A stretch of DNA of 64,000 nt, from contig CAWESU010000001.1 in the NCBI GenBank assembly GCA_963811805.1, forward strand, positions 3,038,001 through 3,102,000, in the 5' to 3' direction. The notes below the pieces were generated by a model. The model was not told the DNA's origin and ran no database searches. It saw only the letters and a list, made by a program, of their open reading frames with translations. The translations under genes and the position numbers were made by a program. The stretch is from DAHUXN01 sp963811805. Its GTDB lineage: Bacteria > Acidobacteriota > Terriglobia > Acidiferrales > UBA7541. Shown here piece after piece: positions 19,289 to 27,568 of the stretch (within the stretch, counting starts at the first letter, position 1; the number at the start of each line of letters is the position of its first letter).

Positions 19289-19330
19289 GCCGGAGTGGCG
19301 GAACTGGCAGACGCGCCGGACTCAAAATCC
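19289..19330 (+). pseudogene. 5' half of host tRNA-Leu(CAA), cut in the anticodon stem-loop
   Basis: The segment holds the acceptor 5' strand GCCGGAG, the D arm and the 5' side of the anticodon stem, then CTCAAAA (anticodon CAA) and TCC. It should continue with the rest of the anticodon stem and a variable arm but runs instead into unrelated AACACTAAGTACT. The missing half lies 15.3 kb away at 34586-34639, and joining the two gives a tRNA-Leu(CAA) with a fully paired acceptor stem. Confidence 0.9.
19321..19330 (+). repeat. attL core of the integrated element
   Basis: CTCAAAATCC, identical to 34586-34595. The flanks differ on both sides, so the direct repeat is only 10 bases and covers the anticodon loop. 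This is the expected crossover region of a tyrosine integrase acting at an anticodon-loop site. Confidence 0.85.
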
Positions 19331-19412
19331 AACACTAAGTACTGATACCACAGCCAACTAGCGTGTTTTCTGTGGTACTGAATCTCACATTACGCAATCA
19401 AAAGGCTTTAGA

Positions 19413-19434
19413 TAAACTCACGGATAGACTCACA
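19413..19434 (+). repeat. Left candidate integrase arm-type sites
   Basis: TAAACTCAC (19413-19421) and ATAGACTCACA (19424-19434). The same two motifs, in the opposite order but the same orientation, occur near the right end at 34523-34544. Confidence 0.5.
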
Positions 19435-19801
19435 GTTTGGCGGTGGCGAGTTTTTTCAGGTAGAAGCGTGCCTTCATTCGGAACATCGCGAGCGCATGTT
19501 TTTCGTCTGGATTTTTCTGGGAGATTGGAAGATCGCAAGCGCGAAAGGCATAACTTGGTTCAGCGGGGTAGCCCAGCGCGGCGAGAAAGTTTTGTTTGTC
19601 TTTGTTGCCAAGGTCAGCGAGGGCTTCAAGAAGCGCGATGTAATCAGGCTTTGCCATGGCACGGCGCATCAGTCTCTCGCCGAGGGTGCGGGTGCCTATC
19701 CGTCTCACGCCATTGCGCCGCGCTGCCTCTGCCTTGGCTGGCGTGGATCGTGATCCGCCACGTGCGCCGATCTCTGCGGCCCTTCCTTCGCTGAATGCCA
19801 T
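19430..19801 (-). CDS. Small basic element protein, unknown function
   Basis: 123 residues. The N-terminal 35 residues are rich in Gly, Ala and Arg (EIGARGGSRSTPAKAEAARRNG), a pattern also seen in the 82-residue protein at 24197. The C-terminal part is helical (KPDYIALLEALADLG, RMKARFYLKKLATAKL). Its ATG is preceded by AGGATCGAG. It is one of the few element genes on the minus strand and is divergent from the regulator at 19987. No family recognised; a DNA- or RNA-binding role would fit its charge. Confidence 0.6.
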   Translation of the reverse strand: MAFSEGRAAEIGARGGSRSTPAKAEAARRNGVRRIGTRTLGERLMRRAMAKPDYIALLEALADLGNKDKQNFLAALGYPAEPSYAFRACDLPISQKNPDEKHALAMFRMKARFYLKKLATAKL

Positions 19802-19986
19802 AACTCGATCCTACCACTTATGCTTGGCTATGTACAAGAAATTAAACCCAAGCACGATTTTCTCAAAACAAGCGTTTCGCTGAAGTGCCTGTGTATTCAA
19901 TCACTTAGGCAAAACTCTCTATAACAGGCTACGGTACCCATGGAAGCACTGGAAGAAGCACTCCGGGCGAAGGAAGGATGCTGAAC

Positions 19987-21222
19987 ATGGAAAGTAACGA
20001 AAGAGTAAGCGAGGAAGAGTTTTTCCTTTCTGAAGGTGTTCCTACTTACGAAAGTAGGAATGTTAATTCCTCGGCGGAATTAGGTGCTTACGAATCTTGG
20101 GAATCTGAAGGGCAGGCCCTCGCCGAAAAACACCATAACGTACAATGGCAGCTTGGCGATTGGATGCTCGTAGGAGAGGCGGATTTCGATTTCTCCCCGC
20201 GTGGCCTCGGCATTCCCTCTTATCTCGCAATAGGAACGAAGCAAGAGTCCATCTATAAGGTAGCCGCACGTCTTACAGGATTCGCCAGCCAAACCCTTTG
20301 GAACCTCGCCCACATCGCCAAAGTTTTTCCAGTTGAAAAGCGCGTAGCTGGCCTCACACATTCCCATCACGCCATTGCTGCTCCATTCGAGAAGCGTGAC
20401 GAATACTTGGCGCACGCCCTTGCCGAGAAGCTTTCGTGCGATGCGCTGCGGCGGTGGACTGAGGAACAGGAGCAAGATTATTTGCGACCTCGGCATCTGA
20501 AATCCGTATCCCTCAAGGTTCCGCCAGACATCTACAGAAAATTCCGAGACCTAGCGAAGTTCTACAACCGTGACATTTCCTCTTTAGTTCTTGAAGCAGC
20601 TCTGCCGGCAATTGAAACCTATCTAGCCGAAGCTGCGCGCGAAGTTGGCCTCTCCATGCATGGTGAAGCGCATGACGGATGGTGGCCATTTGATGGCAAG
20701 TTCAAAGCGCCAAAAATACCCAAGCGGGGGCGAACGCGCGCGGAGATAACCAGGGACAATCGTAACGAACGCCTAGCATTGGAGCAATCCATTCGAGATA
20801 CTTTGCAAAAAATGCAGTGCGCCTCTACTGCCGAGATTGCTGCGACCTGCAAAGTTCCGCACGGTACAGTAGATAGCACGCTGTCCGAGTGGCGGAAAAA
20901 GAAGGGCTGCCATTCTCACCGAGGCAACTGGGCTATTGAGCAGCGTAGCAGTGGGCGTGCTGTTCCGCTTGAACGTGTTTGCAACACATTCGGCAAGCAA
21001 ATTAGCCATTGCTTGGCTTTGAAGGAAGCCACAGCCGGTATGGATGCCGCCGCATTTGTTCTGTTCGCCGCGAAATATTTTGAAAAGAAGGCCGTTACAA
21101 AAAGAGATTGCCGCATCGCGGTGATGAACCCGGATTTTATCACCCGGTTTGGGGTGATGTACGCAGCCGATCTTATTTCAGAAGTCGAGTTAGCGAAAGA
21201 GGCAGAGGCGGTGCCCGCATGA
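19987..21222 (+). CDS. Element regulator or replication protein, paralogue of 29394-30263
   Basis: About 411 residues. The middle part (W-x-LGDWMLVGE, TGFASQTLWNLAHIAKVFP, LTHSHHAIAA) matches a pattern common in phage and plasmid ParB- or initiator-like proteins. A ribbon-helix-like segment VSLKVPPDIYRKFRDLAK follows near residue 180. A winged-helix-like region (TAEIAATCKVPHGTVDSTLSEW) lies near residue 290. The protein at 29394-30263 shares the first two blocks. The start at 19987 is preferred because AAGGATGCTGAAC gives a well-spaced ribosome site; 19978 is the alternative. Likely DNA binding, with role uncertain. It overlaps the next gene by 4 bases. Confidence 0.65.
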   Translation: MESNERVSEEEFFLSEGVPTYESRNVNSSAELGAYESWESEGQALAEKHHNVQWQLGDWMLVGEADFDFSPRGLGIPSYLAIGTKQESIYKVAARLTGFASQTLWNLAHIAKVFPVEKRVAGLTHSHHAIAAPFEKRDEYLAHALAEKLSCDALRRWTEEQEQDYLRPRHLKSVSLKVPPDIYRKFRDLAKFYNRDISSLVLEAALPAIETYLAEAAREVGLSMHGEAHDGWWPFDGKFKAPKIPKRGRTRAEITRDNRNERLALEQSIRDTLQKMQCASTAEIAATCKVPHGTVDSTLSEWRKKKGCHSHRGNWAIEQRSSGRAVPLERVCNTFGKQISHCLALKEATAGMDAAAFVLFAAKYFEKKAVTKRDCRIAVMNPDFITRFGVMYAADLISEVELAKEAEAVPA

Positions 21223-21524
21223 AAACATATCCAACACCTCCTACGCTCAAGGAAGTTAATCACGCGTTTTGGACTGTAGCTACAACCGGTAAATTGAATG
21301 GCGAAGACCGCAGTCTCAGTTGCCTTGTGTCTGGAGATGAAAAATATAACCCTTACGGCATCGGCAGTTTCGCGAACCGCTGTCTGCTGCGAATCAACAT
21401 GTTGTTGCTGAGTTACGTTTGCAGCGAGGAAGCCGCGTACCGCACGTGTGAGATTCTCGAACGCGCGATTGTAGGGGTTCGTGATTTCTTCGGAATCACT
21501 CCGGGCCGGGAGCACCAAGCATGA
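21219..21524 (+). CDS. Small element protein, unknown
   Basis: 101 residues starting MKTYPTPPTLKEVNHAFW, with the ATG overlapping the upstream stop (ATGA). The body is helical (SFANRCLLRINMLLLSYVCSEEAAYRTCEILERAIVG). No family recognised. Tight coupling to the regulator and to the gene at 21521 places it in the early replication/regulation operon. Confidence 0.65.
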   Translation: MKTYPTPPTLKEVNHAFWTVATTGKLNGEDRSLSCLVSGDEKYNPYGIGSFANRCLLRINMLLLSYVCSEEAAYRTCEILERAIVGVRDFFGITPGREHQA

Positions 21525-21739
21525 ATCCCCTCAGCCATTTTGTATTTGAGTTGATCTTGAAGAAGCCGGGGATCGAAGGGCGGCAAGTTCGCGCGCGCCT
21601 GAAGGGAAAGATTTCCGCGCGCCACGTCAATAAAACACTCTTTTGGCTGCTCGATGCCAAGAAAGTTCGCGCGGAGAAACAGCCACAGATCGGGAAGGGT
21701 AAGCCGTCCTCGCGGTACTACCCGAAGGAAGCAGCGTGA
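21521..21739 (+). CDS. Small winged-helix-like element protein
   Basis: 72 residues overlapping its neighbours by 4 bases on each side. LILKKPGIEGRQVRARLKGKISARHVNKTLFWLLDAKKVRAEK reads like a winged helix-turn-helix followed by a basic tail (SSRYYPKEAA). Probably DNA binding, possibly a repressor or helicase loader; this rests on pattern only. Confidence 0.6.
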   Translation: MNPLSHFVFELILKKPGIEGRQVRARLKGKISARHVNKTLFWLLDAKKVRAEKQPQIGKGKPSSRYYPKEAA

Positions 21740-21945
21740 CTCGGATAGTGCTTGACGTACCGAATTGGAGATTAAAGCTCCTCGAACACCTAGAGATATT
21801 GGCGCAACTCTCTGAAGGGCTTGAACCAGGGCTGCACTATCTGGTCATTGAGCACGAAAAGTTTTGCGCCGAGGCACTGGGAAGCGGCATTTGCAATTGC
21901 GTCGCCTCGTTCAGATTGGAAAAATATGTCAAGCAAGCCAAGTAG
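21736..21945 (+). CDS. Small element protein preceding the helicase
   Basis: 69 residues from a GTG start overlapping the upstream stop codon. VPNWRLKLLEHLEILAQLSEG is helical, and three cysteines occur in KFCAEALGSGICNC. No family recognised. It overlaps the helicase start by 20 bases, so translation is probably coupled. Confidence 0.55.
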   Translation: MTRIVLDVPNWRLKLLEHLEILAQLSEGLEPGLHYLVIEHEKFCAEALGSGICNCVASFRLEKYVKQAK

Positions 21946-23383
21946 CTTTATGAATCAACATGCGGAGTACGCGGTTATCTGTTCGATTTTGAAGTACCCA
22001 CCGTGCATCTCTGCGTTCGATGCGCTGCAAAAACCCGACTTCACCCAAAGCACTTTTTGGGAATGGCTCGCGCGGATGCGAGAGTTAGCCGCAGCCGGGC
22101 AGCCAATAAATGGGGCAACCGTCAATTGCAATGTTTCAGAAGAGCAGATGCTTCAGTACGCCGAAGATGGCCTGAACCAGGATGACTGGGCGGGGATCGT
22201 GTCCGTAATAAAGGAATGCGCCTACCGCGCGCGCATTGTTCGTGCACTGGGTTTGGATTTTGAAAAATGCGAGGACTTATCCACGCCAAAGCTTGTTCAG
22301 ATGGCAGACGAAAAAGCGAAGGAATCCGAACCGTACAAAGCTCTCGTTGATGAATACGTTCCATCACTGAAACAAAAACAGATCGAATGGGAAACACTTT
22401 CAACTGAGGATGAAATCCTCGAACAGCAGGGCACATCGCTGGAGTACGTCGTGGACGAAATCGTTCCGAAGAGGCGTGTCACGATGCTGTTCGGCCAAGA
22501 AAAAAGCGGCAAGTCGATAATCGCCTTAGACCTGTGCAAACACATTGTGAACGGCAAAACGTGGCTGAATCGGAAAGTCGCCAAAACGCCGTGCCTGTAC
22601 CTGGATTTGGAAGACGGCATTGTGGGAGCTTACATCGGCTGGTTGAAGGGAGTCGGCGAAGAGAAAATCCGGTTTATCACGATTCGCAGCGAAAACGGGA
22701 TTCCTCAGTTAGATGATCCCGGCCTGCTGGGGATGTGCACTGAAGTTCAGCCGGTCATCGTTCTCGATTCGCTTCATAAACTCTTCAGTCGAAATAAGGA
22801 AGGAAAATTTGGTAGCGCGTGGCAATCCTCAGACTATGAGCCTGTGCTGGAAAAAATTCGCCAACTGTGTGTTGCAGGCGCAACCGTGATTCTCATCCAC
22901 CATGCGACCAAATCGGATAAAGACCAGTACCGCGATTCCAGCGCGATAGGCGCGAACGTCGATTTCATGTTCGCCGTAGAGGGCGATGAACCGGAAAATG
23001 GCATCAAGCGATTGCACCTGAAAGGTAAACCAAGCCGTGGCGCGCAACCGCCCACGCTCCATATCCTAGCTTTCCCGCACATCATCCAACACGGACATCT
23101 GTGCTTGGATGCCGGGCTGGAAGAAGCAGATCAAGCCGCAAGACGCGCCACGGAAGAAGTCAGAAACAATGGCCCAGCCCCAAGTAAGAATAAGCTGTTT
23201 GAGAGGCTTGGTGGAAATAGGGCAGCAACGATGACCGCGATTGAACATGCCATCGAGAATGGATGGCTGATGCAGGCCAAAAATGGTGAGATAAATGTTT
23301 CGGTACTGGACTCGGTATCAGAGCGAAATCATCCAACTGGTACCACTTCCGGTACCGATGCCGAGAATGATTTGTATGGTTAA
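21926..23383 (+). CDS. RepA-like replicative helicase (AAA ATPase of the RecA/DnaB fold)
   Basis: About 485 residues. The first 110 residues (HAEYAVICSILKYPPCISAF) resemble the DnaB N-terminal domain. The ATPase core has Walker A GQEKSGKS near residue 190, CLYLDLED, Walker B VIVLDSLHK and VILIHHATKSDKD, the layout of phage and plasmid RepA/AAA_25 helicases. It would unwind the element's origin, and an origin-like GGTACC cluster starts inside its last codons and continues downstream. The ATG at 21926 (MSSKPSSFMNQ) follows TTGGAAAAAT; 21950 is the alternative. No primase gene is recognised nearby. Confidence 0.8.
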   Translation: MSSKPSSFMNQHAEYAVICSILKYPPCISAFDALQKPDFTQSTFWEWLARMRELAAAGQPINGATVNCNVSEEQMLQYAEDGLNQDDWAGIVSVIKECAYRARIVRALGLDFEKCEDLSTPKLVQMADEKAKESEPYKALVDEYVPSLKQKQIEWETLSTEDEILEQQGTSLEYVVDEIVPKRRVTMLFGQEKSGKSIIALDLCKHIVNGKTWLNRKVAKTPCLYLDLEDGIVGAYIGWLKGVGEEKIRFITIRSENGIPQLDDPGLLGMCTEVQPVIVLDSLHKLFSRNKEGKFGSAWQSSDYEPVLEKIRQLCVAGATVILIHHATKSDKDQYRDSSAIGANVDFMFAVEGDEPENGIKRLHLKGKPSRGAQPPTLHILAFPHIIQHGHLCLDAGLEEADQAARRATEEVRNNGPAPSKNKLFERLGGNRAATMTAIEHAIENGWLMQAKNGEINVSVLDSVSERNHPTGTTSGTDAENDLYG

Positions 23384-23503
23384 GAAAGCACAAGTGCTTA
23401 GAGCGGTACCGCTTTGTCGGTACCAGCAGGTATCAGCGGCTAAAACAGGCGGTACCCTTTTCCAGTAACACTGGAAAGGGTACCAGCAGCCGGAATCGGT
23501 ACC
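23339..23503. other. Candidate replication origin: GGTACC iteron cluster with hairpin
   Basis: Seven GGTACC sites (23339, 23351, 23405, 23419, 23451, 23479, 23498) and a GGTATC variant (23429) lie within 165 bases. Longer shared forms are GGTACCAGCAG (23419, 23479) and GCGGTACCGCT (23404). Two of them form the arms of a hairpin at 23451-23484, GGTACCCTTTTCCAGT against ACTGGAAAGGGTACC with a one-base bulge. The position directly after the helicase suggests iterons; expression control is an alternative. Confidence 0.55.
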
Positions 23504-23663
23504 GCTGAAGCAAAAAGATTCCTGCCAGTGATCTCCGCAGGATAACTGGCGGGTGTATCGGCGGGCGTGAGACTTGCGGGCGACCTTCCTCGCGCTAATC
23601 TCCCCCGCCTTCATTTTCCGTGCAGCGCGGCGATCCGCCATCACAGCGGGCTGGCGCAGTGCG

Positions 23664-23942
23664 ATGACCGAATACCAAAAGCTGGCGCGGGCGAAGTTCC
23701 GCTGGGGATCAATCTCTGGTGATGGCCCGCATGCTCTGGTCAGCAAATGCCGCACGCCCTGGATGATTCGGTTGTACAAGTCAGATGAAATGGCAGAGAA
23801 GCGTGAAGGTGAAGCGTGTCAAGCAGGTACGCTGTGCAAAGGCTGTAGCCAGCACTTCAGAGTGAATCTGGATCGCCAACCAGCGCAATCAGGGCCGGTT
23901 TCCGCCGGTTTCCGCAGGATGGTAGCTGACCCGCGCACTTAG
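23664..23942 (+). CDS. Small element protein with cysteine motif
   Basis: About 92 residues from the ATG at 23664 (MTEYQKLARAKFRWGSISGDG). The frame stays open upstream to 23574, but that part is of low quality. GDGPHALVSKCR and the cysteine pattern CQAGTLCKGC suggest a compact metal-stabilised fold. No family recognised. The start lacks a strong ribosome site, so the coding call is moderate. Confidence 0.5.
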   Translation: MTEYQKLARAKFRWGSISGDGPHALVSKCRTPWMIRLYKSDEMAEKREGEACQAGTLCKGCSQHFRVNLDRQPAQSGPVSAGFRRMVADPRT

Positions 23943-24196
23943 CGCCCGGCGAGTACGCCTAGCATCGCGGAAGCAGGCTGGATCGTAAATCACTCGCAAT
24001 TGATTGATTTGGCTGTGCCTACCGGTATGGGAGCCAACTTTTACCGGTTGATGCGACCCTTCTTGCCCCGCGTTAATGCCGCGTGTACGCCCCCCAATTG
24101 GGGGAAATGGGGGGAAATGGAACAACAAAGTCCGCCCATAACATAGGAAAGTATTTTGTAAGTAGCAAAAAGGTTTCTTAAAGGGAGCTGAAACAA

Positions 24197-24445
24197 ATGG
24201 GTCAACCGATAATAGCAGCCGCGTTCAACGCTCCAATGCTTGGAATGGCTGAAGCCGGAGCGAGTGTGCCGCCCCAGACGATGACTTGCCGCGAAGCTGG
24301 TCGCCGTGGCGGCCTGCGTGGCGGACGCAGCCGGAGTGCCGCGAAGCGCCGCGCCGCCCGCGAGAATATCGCCCGCGCCCGGCAAGCATGGCAAGCACGG
24401 TTGAAGAGTCTCGTCGCGAGGACGCCGGATGCCACAGTCGCATAA
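24197..24445 (+). CDS. Small basic protein upstream of the terminase
   Basis: 82 residues; AAAGGGAGCTGAAACAA precedes the ATG. The region EAGRRGGLRGGRSRSAAKRRAAREN is very basic and glycine-rich, resembling the N-terminus of the protein at 19430-19801. It overlaps the terminase start by 17 bases. The position is that of a small terminase subunit, but the length and composition do not match known TerS proteins, so no function is assigned. Confidence 0.6.
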   Translation: MGQPIIAAAFNAPMLGMAEAGASVPPQTMTCREAGRRGGLRGGRSRSAAKRRAARENIARARQAWQARLKSLVARTPDATVA

Positions 24446-26417
24446 ATCGAAGGCGGAGCAGACCGCACGCGCGGCGCGCCATGCGGTGCGGCTGGCGAAG
24501 CTGCAAGGGAAACCCCTACCCGCCCCGGAAACTGCGCCGGTTGCCCCCGTTGTGCCTGACCAGCCTACGTTGGCGGCCTTCCTGGCCGAAGTGAGGCGCG
24601 AGAGGGATACGTTTGACCAGCGTATGCAGCCGGGCGTGACGGTTTGCGCTGACTATCCTGGTGCGGACAATCGCAAGGCCGCCGTGATCGCACGGCAGTA
24701 CGCAGCCGATGTTCTCAATGGCAGCATCATCTCCGGCGAGTACATGCGGCGCGCGGCGAAGCGTTTCTTAAATGATTTGGAGACAGGGGCAGACCGCGGA
24801 TTGTTTTTTGACCCGATTGCGGCTGAGAACGTCGTTTTCTTCGCTGAGACATTCTGTGATTTGTCACTTATGGATTGGCAGGTTTGGGTTCTCGCCAACG
24901 TGTTCGGCTGGAAACGCGCCAACGGTAATCGGCGTTTTACCGAATCGTGGCTGAGTGTCGCGAAGAAGAACGGCAAGACAGCACTCTCCGCCATCGTCGG
25001 GCTTTGGGGTTTGCTTTGTGATTGCGAGAAGCACCCGGAAGTTTATTCAGCCGCCACAAAAAAAGATCAGTCGCGCATTTCTTGGAGAGATGCGAAGCGC
25101 ATTGTTGGAGATAACCCGGATTTGGCAGTTGCCGTGCGACGCTGGGCTGGCGAATTATCAGTTGAGGACACTGACGGATTTTTCGCGCCTCTTGCCAGCG
25201 ACGAGAAATCGATGGATGGCCTGCGCCCACACTTCATCATCTGCGATGAGGTCGCATTTTGGAATGACCGTGACCAGTGGGACAAACTGACAAAAGGCGT
25301 AGTCTCCCGCGTATCTCCGCTGGTATTCGCAATCACGACGGCCGGAAGCACGCGCAATTGCTTTGCGTGGGGGAAGTTTGACCTCGCCGAGAAAATCCTT
25401 ACGGGCACGTTCGCTGATGACGGCACTTTCGTTGCAATTTTCCGCATTGATCCTACTGATGACTGGAAGGATGAGGCATGCTGGGCGAAAGCTAATCCCA
25501 GTTTGGGCGTTACTCTTCAGATTGAACACCTGCGCAAGACGCGGGATGAAGCCGTCGAAGATGGCAGTGGATTGAACGCTTTTCTTCAGTACCACCTAAA
25601 TCAGTGGCCGGAAAAGAATCTACGACGTGAGGGGAGCATTACGCGCGACAAGTGGGACTCATGCGCCCACATGGAATTGTTGCCCACGGCGGCGGATGCG
25701 GATAAGGCTTACACCCAATTTGTAAATTTGAACAAAGATACGCTCTGCTTCGCGGGTTTGGACGTTGGGCTTACTTCCGATCTCACCGCCATCGCCTATC
25801 TTTGGGATCACGCGTACCTTGCAGCGGATGAGAAGGACGAGAAAACGGGCAAGGTACTTAGAGAAGCAGAGTGTATTGAGAACAAGCGATTCTTATTGGT
25901 GGAATTTTTTATGCCCGAAGAGAATTTGCTCGAAAAAGAAAAAGCGTGGCGCGTGCCCCTCTCGCAGTGGGTCAGAGAAGGTTGGCTGGAACTTCTGCCA
26001 GGGGATTTGACTGACCCTCGCGACATCAGAAATCACATTTTGGAAACGGCGAGGAAGCAAAGCATTCAGGAACTTGGGTTTGACCGGTGGAATGCCCAAC
26101 AAATCTGCGCTGACATCAATACGAGTACGGCGGTCAAGTGCGTTGAGATTCCGCAAATTCCTTCGCAGCTAAGCAATCCTTGCCGCGAATTTCTCGCTGA
26201 TATTCGGCGCGGCGAACTGGTTCACTTCGGCAACCCCGTGCTCGCGTGGATGGCCAGCAACGTGGTGATTGCCGAAGATTCGAAAACGGGTGGATTGAAG
26301 CCGGAGAAGCTTTCGGCCAATGAAAAAATCGACGGCATTTCTGCGACGGTGAATGCGTATCACAGACTTTTATCTGCCCCACCTAGGATTTCAAATTTCA
26401 AAGGGTTTTACGTCTAG
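24429..26417 (+). CDS. terL: Phage terminase large subunit
   Basis: 662 residues. After a basic N-terminus, the ATPase domain has LMDWQVWVLANVFGW, Walker A in SVAKKNGKTALSA (about 177-184), Walker B in FIICDEVAFW (about 269-274) and the coupling motif FAITTAGS. The RNase-H-like nuclease domain begins FAGLDVGLTSDLTA near residue 443. All active-site motifs are intact, so the protein should be able to package DNA into a procapsid. In tailed phages a portal gene normally follows; here a small protein and an HNH nuclease follow, and no structural gene appears. This makes packaging of the element into another phage's particles plausible. Confidence 0.92.
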   Translation: MPQSHKSKAEQTARAARHAVRLAKLQGKPLPAPETAPVAPVVPDQPTLAAFLAEVRRERDTFDQRMQPGVTVCADYPGADNRKAAVIARQYAADVLNGSIISGEYMRRAAKRFLNDLETGADRGLFFDPIAAENVVFFAETFCDLSLMDWQVWVLANVFGWKRANGNRRFTESWLSVAKKNGKTALSAIVGLWGLLCDCEKHPEVYSAATKKDQSRISWRDAKRIVGDNPDLAVAVRRWAGELSVEDTDGFFAPLASDEKSMDGLRPHFIICDEVAFWNDRDQWDKLTKGVVSRVSPLVFAITTAGSTRNCFAWGKFDLAEKILTGTFADDGTFVAIFRIDPTDDWKDEACWAKANPSLGVTLQIEHLRKTRDEAVEDGSGLNAFLQYHLNQWPEKNLRREGSITRDKWDSCAHMELLPTAADADKAYTQFVNLNKDTLCFAGLDVGLTSDLTAIAYLWDHAYLAADEKDEKTGKVLREAECIENKRFLLVEFFMPEENLLEKEKAWRVPLSQWVREGWLELLPGDLTDPRDIRNHILETARKQSIQELGFDRWNAQQICADINTSTAVKCVEIPQIPSQLSNPCREFLADIRRGELVHFGNPVLAWMASNVVIAEDSKTGGLKPEKLSANEKIDGISATVNAYHRLLSAPPRISNFKGFYV

Positions 26418-26445
26418 GAGAGATTTGAAAAAAGGAGAACGGAAA

Positions 26446-27027
26446 ATGGCAAAAATTGTAGATAGAGTTATAGAGGGCTTGCGCGGTTTTTTGAATCCGG
26501 CATTGGCACGTCAAGAATCAGCCGAAGCGCGGGCTTTGCGGCAGATGTACGACACCTCGAATGCGGAGAATCTTATCCGCGCCTGCTGGTATGCCGAAAT
26601 CAATCAGCTCGGCATCCGGACGCGGGTAGCGTGGAATTGCAATTGCAGTTTCTATTCGCGGTTTTTGGAATCCGAGAAATTCAAATCGTGGTCGTGTGGG
26701 CAATGCAAACGCCAGCTAGATTTTGCTGGCTGGACGGGCATTCGGCTGTCGCGGAACAAAACCGACCGTGCACAAACGCTGGCGCGGCTTAACGGAATTG
26801 TCAGTGAAGCGGATTACTTGGCTAGCACCGATGGCGATTGGCTGCGCCCCGATAAGCATGACCTTGTTTTGCGTCATGTTCTTAAGGTGCGCCCGGCGCT
26901 GAATGAGAGGCACGCGGCTGCATCGATTATGGCATTCGGCGGCGAAGTGTCGGGTGATACGGATTATGAACCATTCGACCCCGGCATGAGTGGCGCAGGA
27001 TTTGGCGTTGGGTTCAACGGGAAATAA
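26446..27027 (+). CDS. Element protein with possible zinc-binding cysteines
   Basis: 193 residues from the ATG at 26446, which has a strong AAAAAGGAGAACGG ribosome site. Cysteines in WNCNCSF and WSCGQCKRQLDF form a potential zinc site near residues 68-88. The C-terminus is glycine-rich (GGEVSGDTDYEPFD...GAGFGVGFNGK). No family recognised. The slot after terL is normally the portal, but this protein is far too short and lacks portal features. Confidence 0.65.
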   Translation: MAKIVDRVIEGLRGFLNPALARQESAEARALRQMYDTSNAENLIRACWYAEINQLGIRTRVAWNCNCSFYSRFLESEKFKSWSCGQCKRQLDFAGWTGIRLSRNKTDRAQTLARLNGIVSEADYLASTDGDWLRPDKHDLVLRHVLKVRPALNERHAAASIMAFGGEVSGDTDYEPFDPGMSGAGFGVGFNGK

Positions 27028-27366
27028 ATGATCAAATGCCCCAGCGCATCGGCGGATAACAAAACAGCGCATGCAGAGCAAGATCGGTTCCGCAAGAAAA
27101 CCGACCCGATCTATAAACTGTACTCGACTGCTGCGTGGCAACGGTTTCGCCTATGGCGATTGGCTGATAACCCGCTTTGCCAGCGGATCGTAAAGGGCGA
27201 GAGGTGCCACTTCGGGGCAACCACGGTACATCACCTGTTCTCGCCGCGCGAGAGGCCGGATTTGTTTTATGACGCGCATAACACCGTATGTTTGTGTGCG
27301 AATTGCCATCAAGGTGGACTCGCGGGCACGCCAGAATGGAGAAAGGGGATCGACTATGCCGAGTAA
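27028..27366 (+). CDS. HNH endonuclease
   Basis: 112 residues. The motif VHHLFSPRERPDLFYDAHNTVCLCANCH has the His pair, central Asn and a CxxCH zinc element of HNH nucleases; KLYSTAAWQRFRLWRL is the usual lead-in. Such small HNH proteins sit beside terminase genes in many tailed phages and help cos-type cleavage by the terminase complex (family knowledge). The gene directly follows the previous stop and overlaps the next start. Confidence 0.85.
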   Translation: MIKCPSASADNKTAHAEQDRFRKKTDPIYKLYSTAAWQRFRLWRLADNPLCQRIVKGERCHFGATTVHHLFSPRERPDLFYDAHNTVCLCANCHQGGLAGTPEWRKGIDYAE

Positions 27367-27508
27367 GTTTACTTTGTTGGCCATGATGGAACGCTTCGGC
27401 CACAAAACCGAAGATGACGCGAAGAAGCACCATAACCGGCGTGCCGCTCTGCATCGGAAGATGACGAAGCCCGTTGCCGGTGGCGGGCGCGGAATGCGGC
27501 AAAAGTAG
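27356..27508 (+). CDS. Small basic element protein
   Basis: 50 residues beginning PSKFTLLAMMERFGHKTEDDA and ending in a basic Gly/Arg tail. GAAAGGGGATCGACT upstream of the ATG is a good ribosome site inside the end of the HNH gene. No family recognised. Confidence 0.55.
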   Translation: MPSKFTLLAMMERFGHKTEDDAKKHHNRRAALHRKMTKPVAGGGRGMRQK

Positions 27509-27568
27509 GCGTAACACTGTAGTGCGAAAGCATCGGGAGAAAGAAACCCGAAAAGGGAGGAACCATCC

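Noticed and set aside
23339..23503. CRISPR array
   Set aside because: The repeats are 6-11 bases with irregular spacing and no cas genes are present.
23318..23779. Minus-strand frame across the GGTACC cluster
   Set aside because: Composition is irregular, it overlaps the helicase end and the origin-like repeats, and the plus-strand gene at 23664 is the better candidate.
24429..27027. Portal or capsid gene after the terminase
   Set aside because: The only protein in the usual portal position (26446-27027) is 193 residues with cysteine pairs and none of the portal or capsid features.
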